Shown: positions 9,189 to 17,604, counted from the first letter of the stretch. The stretch: DNA of 64,000 nucleotides from Nocardia higoensis (GCF_015477835.1 NZ_JADLQN010000001.1:806001-870000); one strand, 5' to 3'. Made by a program: numbers and translations. The notes: generated by a model not told the origin, from the letters alone.

Positions 9189-9494
9189 TCAGTGACTCAG
9201 CCACCCGGCAAAGCGCCGGGACAGCAACGGCATGATCACCCAGACCATCGCTGCCACCGCGATGGGCATGATGCAAGCCAGCCGCAGCGGGGTCGGCAGC
9301 GGGGCCAGCAGCGGAGCGGTGACCATGACCAGCGCGGTGAGCAGCGGATAGAGCCCGACCATGGTGAGCAACCAGAACTTCCATTTCGCCGGATGGCCAG
9401 CGGCGCTTCCCGCGTCGGCGACAACGACGTCGGTATGTGCGGATGGCTCCCCGAGCGCCGCCTCGATCGTCGCAATTTCCCTGGTATCAATCAC
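9189..9494 (-). CDS. Small membrane protein like the membrane tail of ABM proteins
   Basis: 101 residues from a GTG at 9494, chosen because AGGAG lies six bases upstream. The N-terminal half is soluble and acidic. The C-terminal half has two helices: KFWLLTMVGLYPLLTALVMV, and LACIMPIAVAAMVWVIMPLL followed by SRRFAGWL. This two-helix unit is the one usually found at the C-terminus of membrane-bound antibiotic-biosynthesis-monooxygenase (ABM) proteins. The ABM domain itself is absent here, so the protein is a stand-alone membrane module of unknown role. Confidence 0.55.
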   Translation of the reverse strand: MIDTREIATIEAALGEPSAHTDVVVADAGSAAGHPAKWKFWLLTMVGLYPLLTALVMVTAPLLAPLPTPLRLACIMPIAVAAMVWVIMPLLSRRFAGWLSH

Positions 9495-9977
9495 TTCTGG
9501 CTCCTGCGTAGGTCCATTGTCGTAGAGAGGACGAAGCAGACCGTGCGTTTGTGACAATGGCCGATGTCATGCAGCGCCGCACGAAAATTCGGGTGCGCGG
9601 CGACAAAGGCGAAGCGCTCGGCGTAGATCGGGCGGGAAACGGCCGGCTCATCACTCGGCACACGCTCGTGGCCGGGCGATGTCCGACAAAGGCACGGCCG
9701 TGCGTGGTTCGAGTTGGCTCGTCCATCGGGTGATGTGGCAGCACGCGGCGGGTATACAGCCGAATTCGTCGGCGACCACCGGCCTGGGTCTCCGGTCACC
9801 TCGCACGTCGTCGGTCAACTGCCGCACCGCACGGCCATCTCGCTCGGAAGTGGACGCCGGGGCATCTACATCGGCGCGCGCTTCGAACGCACTGTGTCCG
9901 ATCCGCTCGAGGCACGCGTTCTCGGCCGGGCCCCTGCTGTTCGGACTCCGACATCGAATCAGCAGGAGGAGACGATC
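9495..9977. other. Non-coding stretch between divergent genes
   Basis: About 480 bp with no gene I can support. Open frames exist on both strands but show no recognisable domain and no ribosome site. The stretch should hold the promoter of the ABM-tail gene on the left and that of the SDR on the right. No clear dyad or terminator was found. Confidence 0.5.
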
Positions 9978-10820
9978 GTGGGCTATCACCTCAGCGGCCG
10001 AACCGTCGCGCTGACCGGTTCCACCGGTGGACTCGGTTCGGCGCTGGCCCGGGCGCTGCTCGACAGGGGCGCGCGCCTGGCGCTGTTCGATCTCGACGCC
10101 GAGTTCGTCACCGCGCAGGCAGGCGACCTCGGCCCGGCCGCCGTTGCCGCCGGGTGGGCCGCCGATGTCGGGGACTTCGACAGCGTGCGGACCGCGATGG
10201 ACGCCGCCGCAGAGCATTTCGGTCGCATCGATGTGGTGGTGGCGAACGCGGGGATCGGTGCGGTGGCCCCGCTGGCGACGCTGGATCCCGAGGTCGCCAC
10301 CCGGGTGGTCGACATCAATCTCAACGGTGTGTGGCGCACCTTCCGTGCCGGACTCCCGTACGTCACCGAACGGCGGGGCTATCTGCTGGCGATATCGTCC
10401 ATGGCCGCTTTCGTGCACTCGCCACTCAACGGCCCCTATACCGCGAGCAAGGCCGGAGTATGGGCACTGTGCGACTCCACCCGGCTGGAAGTGCGCCATC
10501 TCGGCGTCGGCGTCGGCAGCGCCCACCCGACATTCTTCGCCACACCCATGATGGACCGCATCCACGCCGATCCGGCCGGTCGCACTCTGTGGGCGGGAAA
10601 CGAACGCGGGCTGTGGAAGATGGTGCCGCTCGAGCGCGTCGTCCGTGACCTCGTCAGCGGCATCGAACACCGCTCCGAGTTCATCGTGATTCCCAGGCGC
10701 AATGCGCTTTTCGCCCGTATCCCCGGCATCGTCCGGCCGGTGATCGACCGGATCGGATTCCCGGGCCGCACCGTCGTCGACGCGATCGAGCGGGCCTCCG
10801 CGTCGGGCTGGAACGACTGA
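9978..10820 (+). CDS. Short-chain dehydrogenase/reductase (SDR)
   Basis: 280 residues starting at GTG 9978, eight bases after AGGAGGA. It is a classical SDR: the cofactor motif TGSTGGLG lies at residues 13-20, D in LFDLDAE suggests an NAD preference, NAGIG follows the fourth strand, the catalytic Ser is in AISSMAAF and the catalytic pair is YTASK. The C-terminal extension after MVPLERVVRDL is typical of lipid- or steroid-directed SDRs in mycobacteria and nocardiae. The substrate cannot be read from the sequence. It is a single gene facing the MFS exporter tail to tail. Confidence 0.85.
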   Translation: MGYHLSGRTVALTGSTGGLGSALARALLDRGARLALFDLDAEFVTAQAGDLGPAAVAAGWAADVGDFDSVRTAMDAAAEHFGRIDVVVANAGIGAVAPLATLDPEVATRVVDINLNGVWRTFRAGLPYVTERRGYLLAISSMAAFVHSPLNGPYTASKAGVWALCDSTRLEVRHLGVGVGSAHPTFFATPMMDRIHADPAGRTLWAGNERGLWKMVPLERVVRDLVSGIEHRSEFIVIPRRNALFARIPGIVRPVIDRIGFPGRTVVDAIERASASGWND

Positions 10821-10861
10821 ATCGCCCCGGCGGCTCGAGCGCCGCATACGGGCCGAGCGCG

Positions 10862-12136
10862 TCATCCACCTGGACCGACGCCTTCCCCGGCGGCCCGGCC
10901 GCGCCGCAGCGCGCGGGGCAGCGTCACGGCCACCGCGACGGTGGCGACGAGCCCGCCGACGCCCGCGATGACGAGGGTGACGGGCGCCGAGGTGGCGTCG
11001 AGCAGCAGCCCGCCGCCCACATAGGACAGTCCGGCGGCCACACCGACCGCACCGTACAGGTTGCCGAAGACCCGGCCCAGCATCCGGGCCGGGACAGTGC
11101 GTTGGAGCAGCGTGTTGGTCGCCACGTCCATCGCCGCGATCCCGATGCCGCGTACCGCCTGCAGGGCGAAGGCCGCGGCGACCGCCCACGCCAGGCCGGT
11201 CAGCAGGTTGCCCAGGCTGCTCACCCCGAACCCGAGGAGCAGCAGGACAACCGTCGAACCGCGCATGCCGTAGCGCGCGAGCAACGCATAGCCGACCACC
11301 AGTCCGATTCCGACCGCACTCAACAGCAGCCCGACGGCCGAGTCACCCGCGTTCAAGGTGCCTTTGGCCAGCAGCACCAGCGCCACGTCATCGATCCCGT
11401 TGAAAGCCACCACGACGCAAAAGCCCAGCGCAATCACCCGGACCGCCGCGACCGACCGGATGTAGCCCATGCCCTCCTTCGCGTCGGTCAGCAGAGAGGT
11501 GGACTCGCGCTCCTCGCGGACCGGGGGCACCGGCCGCAGTCCGAGCAGGATGAGCGCGGAAAACCCGTAGGCCGCCGCCGCCCCGACGAGCACGCCCTGG
11601 AGCCCGAGGAACGGCAACAGCGCGGCGGCCAGCAGCGGGCCGACGGCCTCGGCCCCGGTGGCGCCGAACCCGATGCTGGAATTCGCCGACTCCAGGTCAC
11701 GTCCGCGCACCAGGGCGGGCACCGCCGCACGCGAGGCCGGCATGAACACCTGGCCGCCCGCCGCCCGCGCGGCCACCAAGACCAGCAGCAGCGGGAACTG
11801 TGGCATCGACAGGGCGATCATCAGCAGCGTGGCGCACTGAACCAGTTCGCAGACGATCATCACCCGCCTGAGGTCGAAGCGGTCACTGATCGCCCCGGTG
11901 ATCGGCCCGAGCAGGGCCGGGATGAAGTCCCCGACCAACAGCAGGACCGCGACCGCTATCGCCTGACCGGTGGAGTCGGCGACGAACAGCATCAGCGCGA
12001 CCAGGCTGACCGCCTCGCCCGCGTAGGACACCGTCCGTGAGAGGAAGAGCGTGCGGAAAGGCGCGTTCGCCGCGAGGAGGCGCAATCCTCCCGTCCGCTT
12101 CTCCTTCGACTGCGAACCGGCATCCGGGGTCGCCAT
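10862..12136 (-). CDS. MFS exporter, EntS/MFS_3-like
   Basis: About 424 residues from ATG 12136; an ATG at 12151 is also possible. Twelve hydrophobic helices are visible, with the MFS signature GAISDRFDLRR between helices 2 and 3 and LARYGMRGSTV in the corresponding place of the second half. The sequence is closest in style to the enterobactin-exporter/MFS_3 group that exports siderophores or drugs. Upstream sequence is decayed, so its original partner genes may be lost. The substrate is unknown. Confidence 0.82.
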   Translation of the reverse strand: MATPDAGSQSKEKRTGGLRLLAANAPFRTLFLSRTVSYAGEAVSLVALMLFVADSTGQAIAVAVLLLVGDFIPALLGPITGAISDRFDLRRVMIVCELVQCATLLMIALSMPQFPLLLVLVAARAAGGQVFMPASRAAVPALVRGRDLESANSSIGFGATGAEAVGPLLAAALLPFLGLQGVLVGAAAAYGFSALILLGLRPVPPVREERESTSLLTDAKEGMGYIRSVAAVRVIALGFCVVVAFNGIDDVALVLLAKGTLNAGDSAVGLLLSAVGIGLVVGYALLARYGMRGSTVVLLLLGFGVSSLGNLLTGLAWAVAAAFALQAVRGIGIAAMDVATNTLLQRTVPARMLGRVFGNLYGAVGVAAGLSYVGGGLLLDATSAPVTLVIAGVGGLVATVAVAVTLPRALRRGRAAGEGVGPGG

Positions 12137-12151
12137 GCGCTCTTCTCTCAT

Positions 12152-12461
12152 CGCCTGCGTCCGTGGTGAACGCGTGCGATCGTTTCACGGGCGAATGCCG
12201 GTTTGCGACACCTTTTCCGGCGCCCACCCCGCTTCCCGTCGCGGCCATCGCCCACCGCCAGGACTGCTGCGTCGACCCGTATCCGGGTGGTGTCTCAGCT
12301 TCGGGTGCCCGCCCTCCTGGAACGGCTCGGACAGGCAGGGCCGCGCAGACGAGGGTCGCGCCGCACAGCGCCACCGCTGCGACGGTGCCGATGTTCAGGT
12401 CCTGCGCGAGGACGAACAGGGCGAGCGTCGAGGCGATGATCACGAGGACCCGGCCGGTGGT
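12152..12461 (-). pseudogene. Decayed stretch holding the end of a membrane protein
   Basis: A frame from 12443 encodes IIASTLALFVLAQDLNIG and TVAAVALCGATLVCAALPV, two transmembrane-like segments resembling the last helices of a transporter, then a polar tail PGGRAPEAET. Its own upstream part is missing: immediately beyond lies the relic of the small gene described at 12462. No start or ribosome site fits an intact gene. I read it as the 3' scrap of an MFS-type gene fused to other debris by recombination. Confidence 0.4.
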
Positions 12462-12503
12462 TCCTCCGGCAACACGTCAGGGAAATGGACGCCCGCGATC
12501 TGG
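12462..12503 (-). repeat. 42-bp relic copy of the TNT-linked small gene
   Basis: Bases 12462-12503 and 16723-16764 are 39/42 identical. On the minus strand the second copy encodes IVGVHSPDVLPED inside the 82-residue gene at 16575-16823; the first would encode IAGVHFPDVLPEE in the matching frame. Here, however, it is read in another frame as the final residues (PDRGRPFP) of the adjacent FAD monooxygenase. The similarity stops sharply at both ends, so this is a fragment left by a recombination or deletion. Confidence 0.8.
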
Positions 12504-13787
12504 CTTGTCCTGATCGGGAACCGACATCGCACGGACAGGAGCTGCGGGTGCGGGTCGAAGCCGCGTGGCCGCGGCCACGAGCGGGCTGAGCGTGGCGGTG
12601 GCCACGGCGCCGAGTGTGGTGTTGGTGGCCAGGATCAGCCGGACAGTTTTCATAGCCGCGGACAGGACCTCGCCGCCGCGTCGGCGCATCTGCGCTTCGT
12701 AGCGTCCGATCGCGTCGGTAATGGTCGTGGTGCCGTCGGAGAGGGAGTCGAGCTGGGTGAGGAGGTCGGCCGCGTCTTGTATGGCCGCGCCGGCGCCCAT
12801 GCCCGCGGTGGGTGGTGTGGCGTGCACGGCGTCACCGAGAGCGGTGATGCGGCCTGCGGCCCACGGTGCGAGGTCGGTGGCCCGGGTCGAGGCGGCGTTG
12901 AACCGGAACGCGGCCACGCTGGCGGGATCGGCGCGGGCGATGACTTCCAACGTGTGGTCGGCCCAGTTACGGTCACGGAACCGGTCGAGCAGAGCGGTTT
13001 GCAGCGCGCCGCCGCGCAGTTCGCGCAGGGAGTCGATGTGGGCGGACTCGGGGAACATCGCCCCCCAGATGTAGGTCGGGCCCGTCGTGATCGACATGCT
13101 CAGCTCGGGGGCATCGAGCGCGGCGTTGCCGACCGGGTCGAGGAATCCGACGTAGAGCGCGGCGCCTCGTGGTCCGATGCCCGTCGTCGAGCGGGTCCCG
13201 AGCCGCCGCTGCTCGGCGATGCCGAGGTCGGCGCGCCGGGTGCGGCCGGAGAATCCGATGATGCCGGTCGGGTGGTTGGTCGGGCCTGCCGCCAGGTGGC
13301 GGCCGACGACCGAGTGGGTTCCGTCGGCGCCGACCACCAGGTCCGCGGTGACCGACGTGCCGTCGATGAACATGACCTGCGGCATCCCACGTTCGTCGGC
13401 GCCGACGTCCGACACGGCCCGTCCGAGACGCAGATCACCGCCGACGGCCTCCGCCAGCAGCGTGCGCAGCGTGATGCGGTCGACATCGATGCTCGCGCTG
13501 CCGGACAGGTCCGGACCATATCCGAGCACACGGCCGCGGTAGTCCCAGAACATGTCCCGGTCGCGCAGGCGCAGTGCCGATCCCGAGGCCAGCAGTCGAC
13601 GCATGATTTCCGGTGCCACCAGCCGCCCGAGCGCCGACTGGGCTCGCTCGTCGAGGGTGATGTGGTAACCGCCGGTCGCGGCGACGTCGGTGTCGCGGTC
13701 GAACACCGCCACCTCGTAGCCGCCTCGGCGCAATCCCGCACCCAATGCGAGCCCGCCGATCCCTCCTCCCACCACGACAACACGCAT
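12477..13787 (-). CDS. FAD-dependent monooxygenase (PHBH-fold)
   Basis: 436 residues from ATG 13787, preceded by AAGGCGG. The N-terminus MRVVVVGGGIGGLALGAGL is the dinucleotide-binding fingerprint; VGADGTHSVVGRHL is the DG motif and GDAVHATPPTAGMGAG the second FAD motif of aromatic-ring or tetracycline-type hydroxylases. It probably hydroxylates or epoxidises a small hydrophobic compound using NAD(P)H and oxygen; the substrate is unknown. The last 10-12 residues come from the relic at 12462-12503, so the native C-terminus may have been replaced. It is transcribed away from the WYL regulator, with a large inverted repeat between them, and is the probable regulated target. Confidence 0.85.
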   Translation of the reverse strand: MRVVVVGGGIGGLALGAGLRRGGYEVAVFDRDTDVAATGGYHITLDERAQSALGRLVAPEIMRRLLASGSALRLRDRDMFWDYRGRVLGYGPDLSGSASIDVDRITLRTLLAEAVGGDLRLGRAVSDVGADERGMPQVMFIDGTSVTADLVVGADGTHSVVGRHLAAGPTNHPTGIIGFSGRTRRADLGIAEQRRLGTRSTTGIGPRGAALYVGFLDPVGNAALDAPELSMSITTGPTYIWGAMFPESAHIDSLRELRGGALQTALLDRFRDRNWADHTLEVIARADPASVAAFRFNAASTRATDLAPWAAGRITALGDAVHATPPTAGMGAGAAIQDAADLLTQLDSLSDGTTTITDAIGRYEAQMRRRGGEVLSAAMKTVRLILATNTTLGAVATATLSPLVAAATRLRPAPAAPVRAMSVPDQDKPDRGRPFP

Positions 13788-13838
13788 GCTCAACCGCCTT
13801 TCCACCGTCGAACGATTCAATCGCTGTCGACGTAGACG

Positions 13839-13881
13839 GTGTCAGCAGTAGTGGACACCGGATGGCCACTACTGCTGACAC
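13839..13881. promoter_or_regulatory. Perfect 16-bp inverted repeat, probable WYL operator
   Basis: The left arm GTGTCAGCAGTAGTGG (13839-13854) and its exact reverse complement (13866-13881) flank an 11-base spacer. It ends 9 bp before the start of the WYL regulator and lies 52 bp upstream of the monooxygenase start. It therefore sits where a repressor would control both divergent genes. WYL/YafY-type regulators commonly bind long dyads in their own promoter. Confidence 0.8.
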
Positions 13882-13890
13882 GATGATGCG

Positions 13891-15078
13891 ATGGCCAGTA
13901 CGTCACACCGGGCGCTGCGGCTACTGTCCCTGCTCGGCTCACGCGGGACATGGCAGCTGCGGGATCTCGCCGCCCGACTCACGGTCAGCGAACGCACCGT
14001 GCGACGCGACCTGGACACCTTGCGCGAACTCGGATACCCAGTCCTGACCGTCCGAGGCCCGGACGGCGGCTACCGGCTCGGCACCGGACACACCCTGCCG
14101 CCCCTGCTGCTCGACCACGACCAAGCACTCGCGATCGCCATCGCGCTGCAAACCGCACCCAGCTCCGTCTTCGGCCTGCAGGACGACACCGCCAGGGCAC
14201 TGGCCACCTTGCAGCAAGCCATACCCGACACGCTTCGAGCCACCATGGAATCCCTACGCCTGACCAGGCTGCACAACTACTGGGAGTTCCCCGCACCCCC
14301 GATCGACCCCACCGCGCTCACCGCCGTCGGCACCGCCGTGCGGCTCCGCCATATCCTCATCACCGAAGTTCTCCGCCCCGACGGGACACGCCCGTCCCCC
14401 GGCGAGCCGGACTTCGCAGCAGCTCACCGGCTCGAGCCCCACCATCTCGTGGTGTGGGCCGGACGGTGGTACCTCATCGCCTACGACCTCGCAGACCACC
14501 ACTGGCGAGTACACCGGGTGGACCGGCTGCACCCGCGGCCCACCACCCACGGCTTCGCCCCCCGCGAACTCCCCGGCGGCGACCTCGCGCACTTCGTCAT
14601 GAGCAGCCACGACCGCGGCGACACCCTCGCAGCCTGGCAATGCATCGGCAGCGCACGCCTGAACCTGTCTGCTCACATCGTTGCCCGCTGGGCACCCGGC
14701 GGCTCCGTCGTCGAACACCTCGACACCGACCACTGCCGCCTGACCCTCGGCGCCTGGTCCTGGGCCGGTATCGCCGGAATCCTCGCCACCTTCGACACCG
14801 ACCTCACCGACCTGCATCCACCCGAACTCCTGCACGCCTGCCAACGCCTCGCGCACCGCTACGCCGGCATTCAGACCGCAGAACTCACCATTGGACAACC
14901 GATTGCCGAACGCTCGCCGGCCCACGTCATCGACGCCGACAGGCGCCGTGTCAGCCTCACTCGGCGCAAGACGGCGAGTCCATCCGCGCCATCGCCCACG
15001 ACGGGAGCGGATTCGTTGGCTGAGACGAACGTTTCGAACGCGTGCCCCTACCCGGAGGTGTACGGAGGCAACGAGTAG
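13891..15078 (+). CDS. HTH-WYL (DeoR/YafY-type) transcriptional regulator
   Basis: 395 residues. Residues 1-60 form the DeoR-like HTH (LRDLAARLTVSERTVRRDLD, then TLRELGYPV, and the wing GGYRLG). The middle holds the WYL domain: LEPHHLVVWAGRWYLIAYDL with VHRVDRL after it. Such proteins act as ligand-sensing repressors or activators. The usual length is about 320-330, so the roughly 60 residues after QRLAHRYAGI look like an extension; they run into the convergent channel gene, which overlaps by 31 bp. The divergent monooxygenase and the 16-bp dyad make an autoregulated switch of that enzyme the likely role. Confidence 0.85.
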   Translation: MASTSHRALRLLSLLGSRGTWQLRDLAARLTVSERTVRRDLDTLRELGYPVLTVRGPDGGYRLGTGHTLPPLLLDHDQALAIAIALQTAPSSVFGLQDDTARALATLQQAIPDTLRATMESLRLTRLHNYWEFPAPPIDPTALTAVGTAVRLRHILITEVLRPDGTRPSPGEPDFAAAHRLEPHHLVVWAGRWYLIAYDLADHHWRVHRVDRLHPRPTTHGFAPRELPGGDLAHFVMSSHDRGDTLAAWQCIGSARLNLSAHIVARWAPGGSVVEHLDTDHCRLTLGAWSWAGIAGILATFDTDLTDLHPPELLHACQRLAHRYAGIQTAELTIGQPIAERSPAHVIDADRRRVSLTRRKTASPSAPSPTTGADSLAETNVSNACPYPEVYGGNE

Positions 15079-15809
15079 GCGCCTGGTTCGACCTCGGCGA
15101 CCGCGGTGCGTTCGCGCAGCTCGCCGCGCAGCGCGGCGATCTGCGCGGTGAGTTCCGCGACCTGAGCTCGGGTGGCCGATTGACTCGCCTCGTCTTCCTC
15201 GGCGACCCGCTGGACGATCCATGACGCCAGGGTCGCCGTCACCACGCCGAGGAGCGCGATCCCGCCGACCATCAACATGGCCGCGATGACACGGCCGGTG
15301 CCGGTGACCGGCGAATAATCCCCGTAGCCGACTGTGGTGACCGTGGTCGCGGACCACCACAGCGCGTCGGGGAAGGTCGTGATCGTCGCGTCAGCCGCGT
15401 CGCGCTCGGTTTCGAGCATCGCCAACGACGCGACGAAGAGCAGCAGCACAGTCGCCCCTGCCGTATAGACGATGACCCGCCCGCGGAGTGCGACACCGAC
15501 CGATCGCTGGAGGACATTCAGCATGGTCAGCAGCCGAAGCAGGCGCAATGGTCGCAGCATCGGAAGGACAACGATCGCGAATTCGTGGAGATGTCGGAAG
15601 AACCACCGCCAGCGCGACTTCGCCAGATACCACCGGACCGCGTAGTCGACGGCGAAAGCCAGCCACATGGCCCACAGCAGCACCTCGCCGAGGTGTGCCG
15701 CCGGGCCGGTGGGTTGGGCGAGAACTATCCAGGTGTAGACCCCCAGGAAGGCGACAGCCGCCGCGGTCAGCGGCCATTCGGTCAGCTGCTTCCAGCGTTC
15801 TTCGTTCAT
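15048..15809 (-). CDS. Voltage-gated-like potassium channel
   Basis: 253 residues with six membrane segments. The selectivity filter TTVTTVGYGDYSPVT sits between S5 and S6. An S4-like stretch, LRPLRLLRLLTML, carries regularly spaced arginines and suggests voltage sensing. The C-terminal 60 residues (EEDEASQSATRAQVAELTAQ onward) form a heptad-like coiled coil that would hold the tetramer. It should mediate selective K+ flux across the membrane. Its 3' end overlaps the convergent WYL gene by 31 bp. The nearest gene upstream is the TnpB remnant, so it is probably monocistronic. Confidence 0.9.
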   Translation of the reverse strand: MNEERWKQLTEWPLTAAAVAFLGVYTWIVLAQPTGPAAHLGEVLLWAMWLAFAVDYAVRWYLAKSRWRWFFRHLHEFAIVVLPMLRPLRLLRLLTMLNVLQRSVGVALRGRVIVYTAGATVLLLFVASLAMLETERDAADATITTFPDALWWSATTVTTVGYGDYSPVTGTGRVIAAMLMVGGIALLGVVTATLASWIVQRVAEEDEASQSATRAQVAELTAQIAALRGELRERTAVAEVEPGAYSLPPYTSG

Positions 15810-15845
15810 GCCATGCTCTTCCTGGTGGACGCCGCCGCTGTCGCG

Positions 15846-15953
15846 GTGGAGTTCGCACTTTGACGTCCTCCCGGCCCTGAAGGGACCGAGACTTTTCCTG
15901 CGGCACGATGTGCCGCTCCGGTGAGTTCCTGTTTCACCGGGACTTGCCTTCCG
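15846..15953 (-). mobile_element. Right-end sequence of an IS605/IS607-type element
   Basis: Just past the stop of the TnpB remnant, the minus strand reads GTCTCGGTCCCTTCAGGG followed by GCCGGGAGGACGTCAA. This is the familiar right-end motif of actinobacterial tnpB elements. In active elements the 3' end of tnpB together with this end gives rise to the guide (omega) RNA. Bases 15855-15875 are the most conserved-looking part. No left end or transposase A gene was found. Confidence 0.5.
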
Positions 15954-16256
15954 CTAAGCGGCAGGACTTACGGCCCCTCCGCAGGCGTTTCGACTCTCGG
16001 CCCGTCCGGCCGCGAGTATATTCAAGGACGCATTCACGTCCCGATCATGGGTCACGCCGCACACACATGTCCATTCCCGGACGTGCAGCGGCGTCTTGTC
16101 CCCGATCACCCCGCAGTGCGAGCACATGCGGGTCGAGGGCGCGCGAGCCAGCGTAGCTGGCCGGCGTGGGGTAAACGCGGTAACTGTACCGAAGCTGCAC
16201 CCCCCGGACCTTACCATTTGAACGGTCCGATCCTGTTGATCAACAGCATTATTCAC
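15954..16256 (-). pseudogene. C-terminal remnant of TnpB (zinc ribbon and last RuvC motif)
   Basis: The frame encodes RMCSHCGVIGDK, then VREWTCVCGVTHDRDVNASL and NILAAG. These are the CxxC...CxC(G) zinc ribbon and the HDRDVNA block containing the final catalytic Asp of TnpB, the RNA-guided nuclease of IS605/IS607 elements. The upstream 300 residues are absent: sequence before RPATLARAPS is unrelated. The tail after ESRNACGGAV is shifted relative to the usual TnpB ending. It is inactive debris, but the 3' end from which the guide RNA would arise is preserved. Confidence 0.78.
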
Positions 16257-16407
16257 GTTTAGCTACAAGGCACGCTCGGGTCTTGGCGGCCCTCCCGCGT
16301 GGGCCTTCACCACCGCCCTGAAGGACGGCATATCAGCCCACATTCCGGTAGCCGGAAGATCACGACGGAGGACGACTCCGGCCCCGCCCCGCGAGAAGCG
16401 GCATCGA

Positions 16408-16545
16408 TCACGTCGACCTTTTCGGGGCCGCGGAGAGATCGCCATCGGCTTCGATCTGCTCGCGCAGGATGTCACCGTGGCCGGCATGCCGGGCGAATTC
16501 GGCGGCCATGAACATATAGATCGTCGTGCGGGTCGGTGTGGTCAT
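16408..16545 (-). pseudogene. C-terminal fragment of a DinB/DUF664 protein
   Basis: From ATG 16545 the text MFMAAEFARHAGHGDILREQ then IEADGD matches the final helix of DUF664/DinB-fold proteins (mycothiol-dependent enzymes), where HAGHxDILRExIDG is the hallmark and His is a metal ligand. The first 110 or so residues of the fold are missing; upstream lies the TNT-linked small gene. It is probably a truncated relic that cannot fold. Confidence 0.55.
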
Positions 16546-16574
16546 CGGAGGGGCCGTACCCATGTGGCCGCGGT

Positions 16575-16823
16575 TCAGGGTGGGGGATGGCCCATCATCG
16601 AGGTGTAGATCCACGCGACCGCGTCGGATTCCGCATCGAACCGTGCGCCGACGTCGTATTTCCCGCGTTCGTGGACACCTACCTCCCAGCCGCCGCCGGA
16701 CCCCGGCCGCAGGAACCAGAAGTCCTCCGGCAACACGTCAGGGGAATGGACGCCTACGATCTGGAACCAGTGCGGAGGCTTTCCGGCGGCGAGCAGGGCG
16801 GTGACGAGTTCTTCACGGTTCAT
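16575..16823 (-). CDS. Putative immunity protein for the adjacent TNT toxin
   Basis: 82 residues, acidic, no signal peptide. The layout is an N-terminal helix MNREELVTALLAAGKPP, then a beta-rich part with GGWEVGVHERGKYDVGARF followed by a helix DAESDAVAWIY. Small proteins of this layout are often found directly after actinobacterial toxin genes. The ATG lies one base after the stop of the TNT gene, so the two are translationally coupled. I infer that it neutralises TNT inside the producing cell. It is not evidently similar to the larger mycobacterial immunity factor IFT. No direct evidence of inhibition can be read. A 42-bp relic of a second copy lies at 12462-12503. Confidence 0.55.
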   Translation of the reverse strand: MNREELVTALLAAGKPPHWFQIVGVHSPDVLPEDFWFLRPGSGGGWEVGVHERGKYDVGARFDAESDAVAWIYTSMMGHPPP

Positions 16824-16824
16824 G

Positions 16825-17532
16825 TCAATTGGGGATTTCCTCGACGAGGTAGCCGTTGTCGATCATCCACTGGACGTTCAGCATTCCTGGCAGCTTGCCG
16901 GTGTTCTCGGGGCCGGGAACATAGCTGGAATTCAGAACGTATTGCTCGCCGAGTCCCGGTTGCCCGAACCATGGTGCGGCCGGTCCGGCATCGACTCGGA
17001 ATGCCTGCTGCACGCAGTAGACGTGATAATCGCTCTGCGGGGTACCTCCATACGAGTTCAGGTTCGATGGCGGTATCGCCCGCTTGCTGTAGGGCACACC
17101 CACGGGCGAGAGGTACTTTCCGCTCGTGGCGCCGAATCTGTCGAGGCGCGTGCCGACCGGCAGATCCTTCGGTCGCGCGGTCGGTCGGCCGTCGATGAAC
17201 AGGAAACCGCTGTCGGGCGGGTAGATGTAATCGCTTCCCGGGTGGAATTTCGCCACGAATCCGGCTTCGGTGTAGTTGCCGAATCGCTTGTACCCGTCCA
17301 GCAACGGGCCCACCGGGGGAGCCTGCGGCAACGGCTCGGGTCCCAGGTACGGACGGGCCGGATCGTAGAACGGTGTGGCCGGGGCGTCGGGCGGCACGCC
17401 GGGGCGGCACGGCGACGCCGATCCGGTTCCGGAGCCGGACCCGGTGTCCGGCAGTGCCTGCACCGTGACGGGGGCACCGGCCAGCAGGAACCAGGACGCG
17501 AGGAATGCGGTGAGCAGAGACCGGTAACGCAA
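16825..17532 (-). CDS. Secreted TNT-domain NAD(+) glycohydrolase toxin
   Basis: 235 residues from a TTG at 17532, five bases after GGAGG; a TTG at 17544 is in frame but includes that ribosome site. Residues 1-26 are a Sec signal peptide ending in VTVQA. A proline-rich linker follows, then the TNT domain (about residues 90-235). Family features are YPPDSGFL, GTRLDRFG (R129), SPVGVPYSKRAIPP (R151), YHVYCVQQAFRV and GPAAPWFGQPGLGEQYVL with Q197, equivalent to the catalytic residues of tuberculosis necrotizing toxin. It should hydrolyse NAD(P)+. Unlike CpnT, it has no WXG or pore domain and uses its own signal peptide. C42 and C173 could form a disulfide. Confidence 0.88.
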   Translation of the reverse strand: MRYRSLLTAFLASWFLLAGAPVTVQALPDTGSGSGTGSASPCRPGVPPDAPATPFYDPARPYLGPEPLPQAPPVGPLLDGYKRFGNYTEAGFVAKFHPGSDYIYPPDSGFLFIDGRPTARPKDLPVGTRLDRFGATSGKYLSPVGVPYSKRAIPPSNLNSYGGTPQSDYHVYCVQQAFRVDAGPAAPWFGQPGLGEQYVLNSSYVPGPENTGKLPGMLNVQWMIDNGYLVEEIPN

Positions 17533-17604
17533 CAGTACCTCCAAGGGGAAAGTAGATGCGGCTCGGTGAGCATATGGAGCTCCTGCGTTCTTCGTCCGGA
17601 TCTG

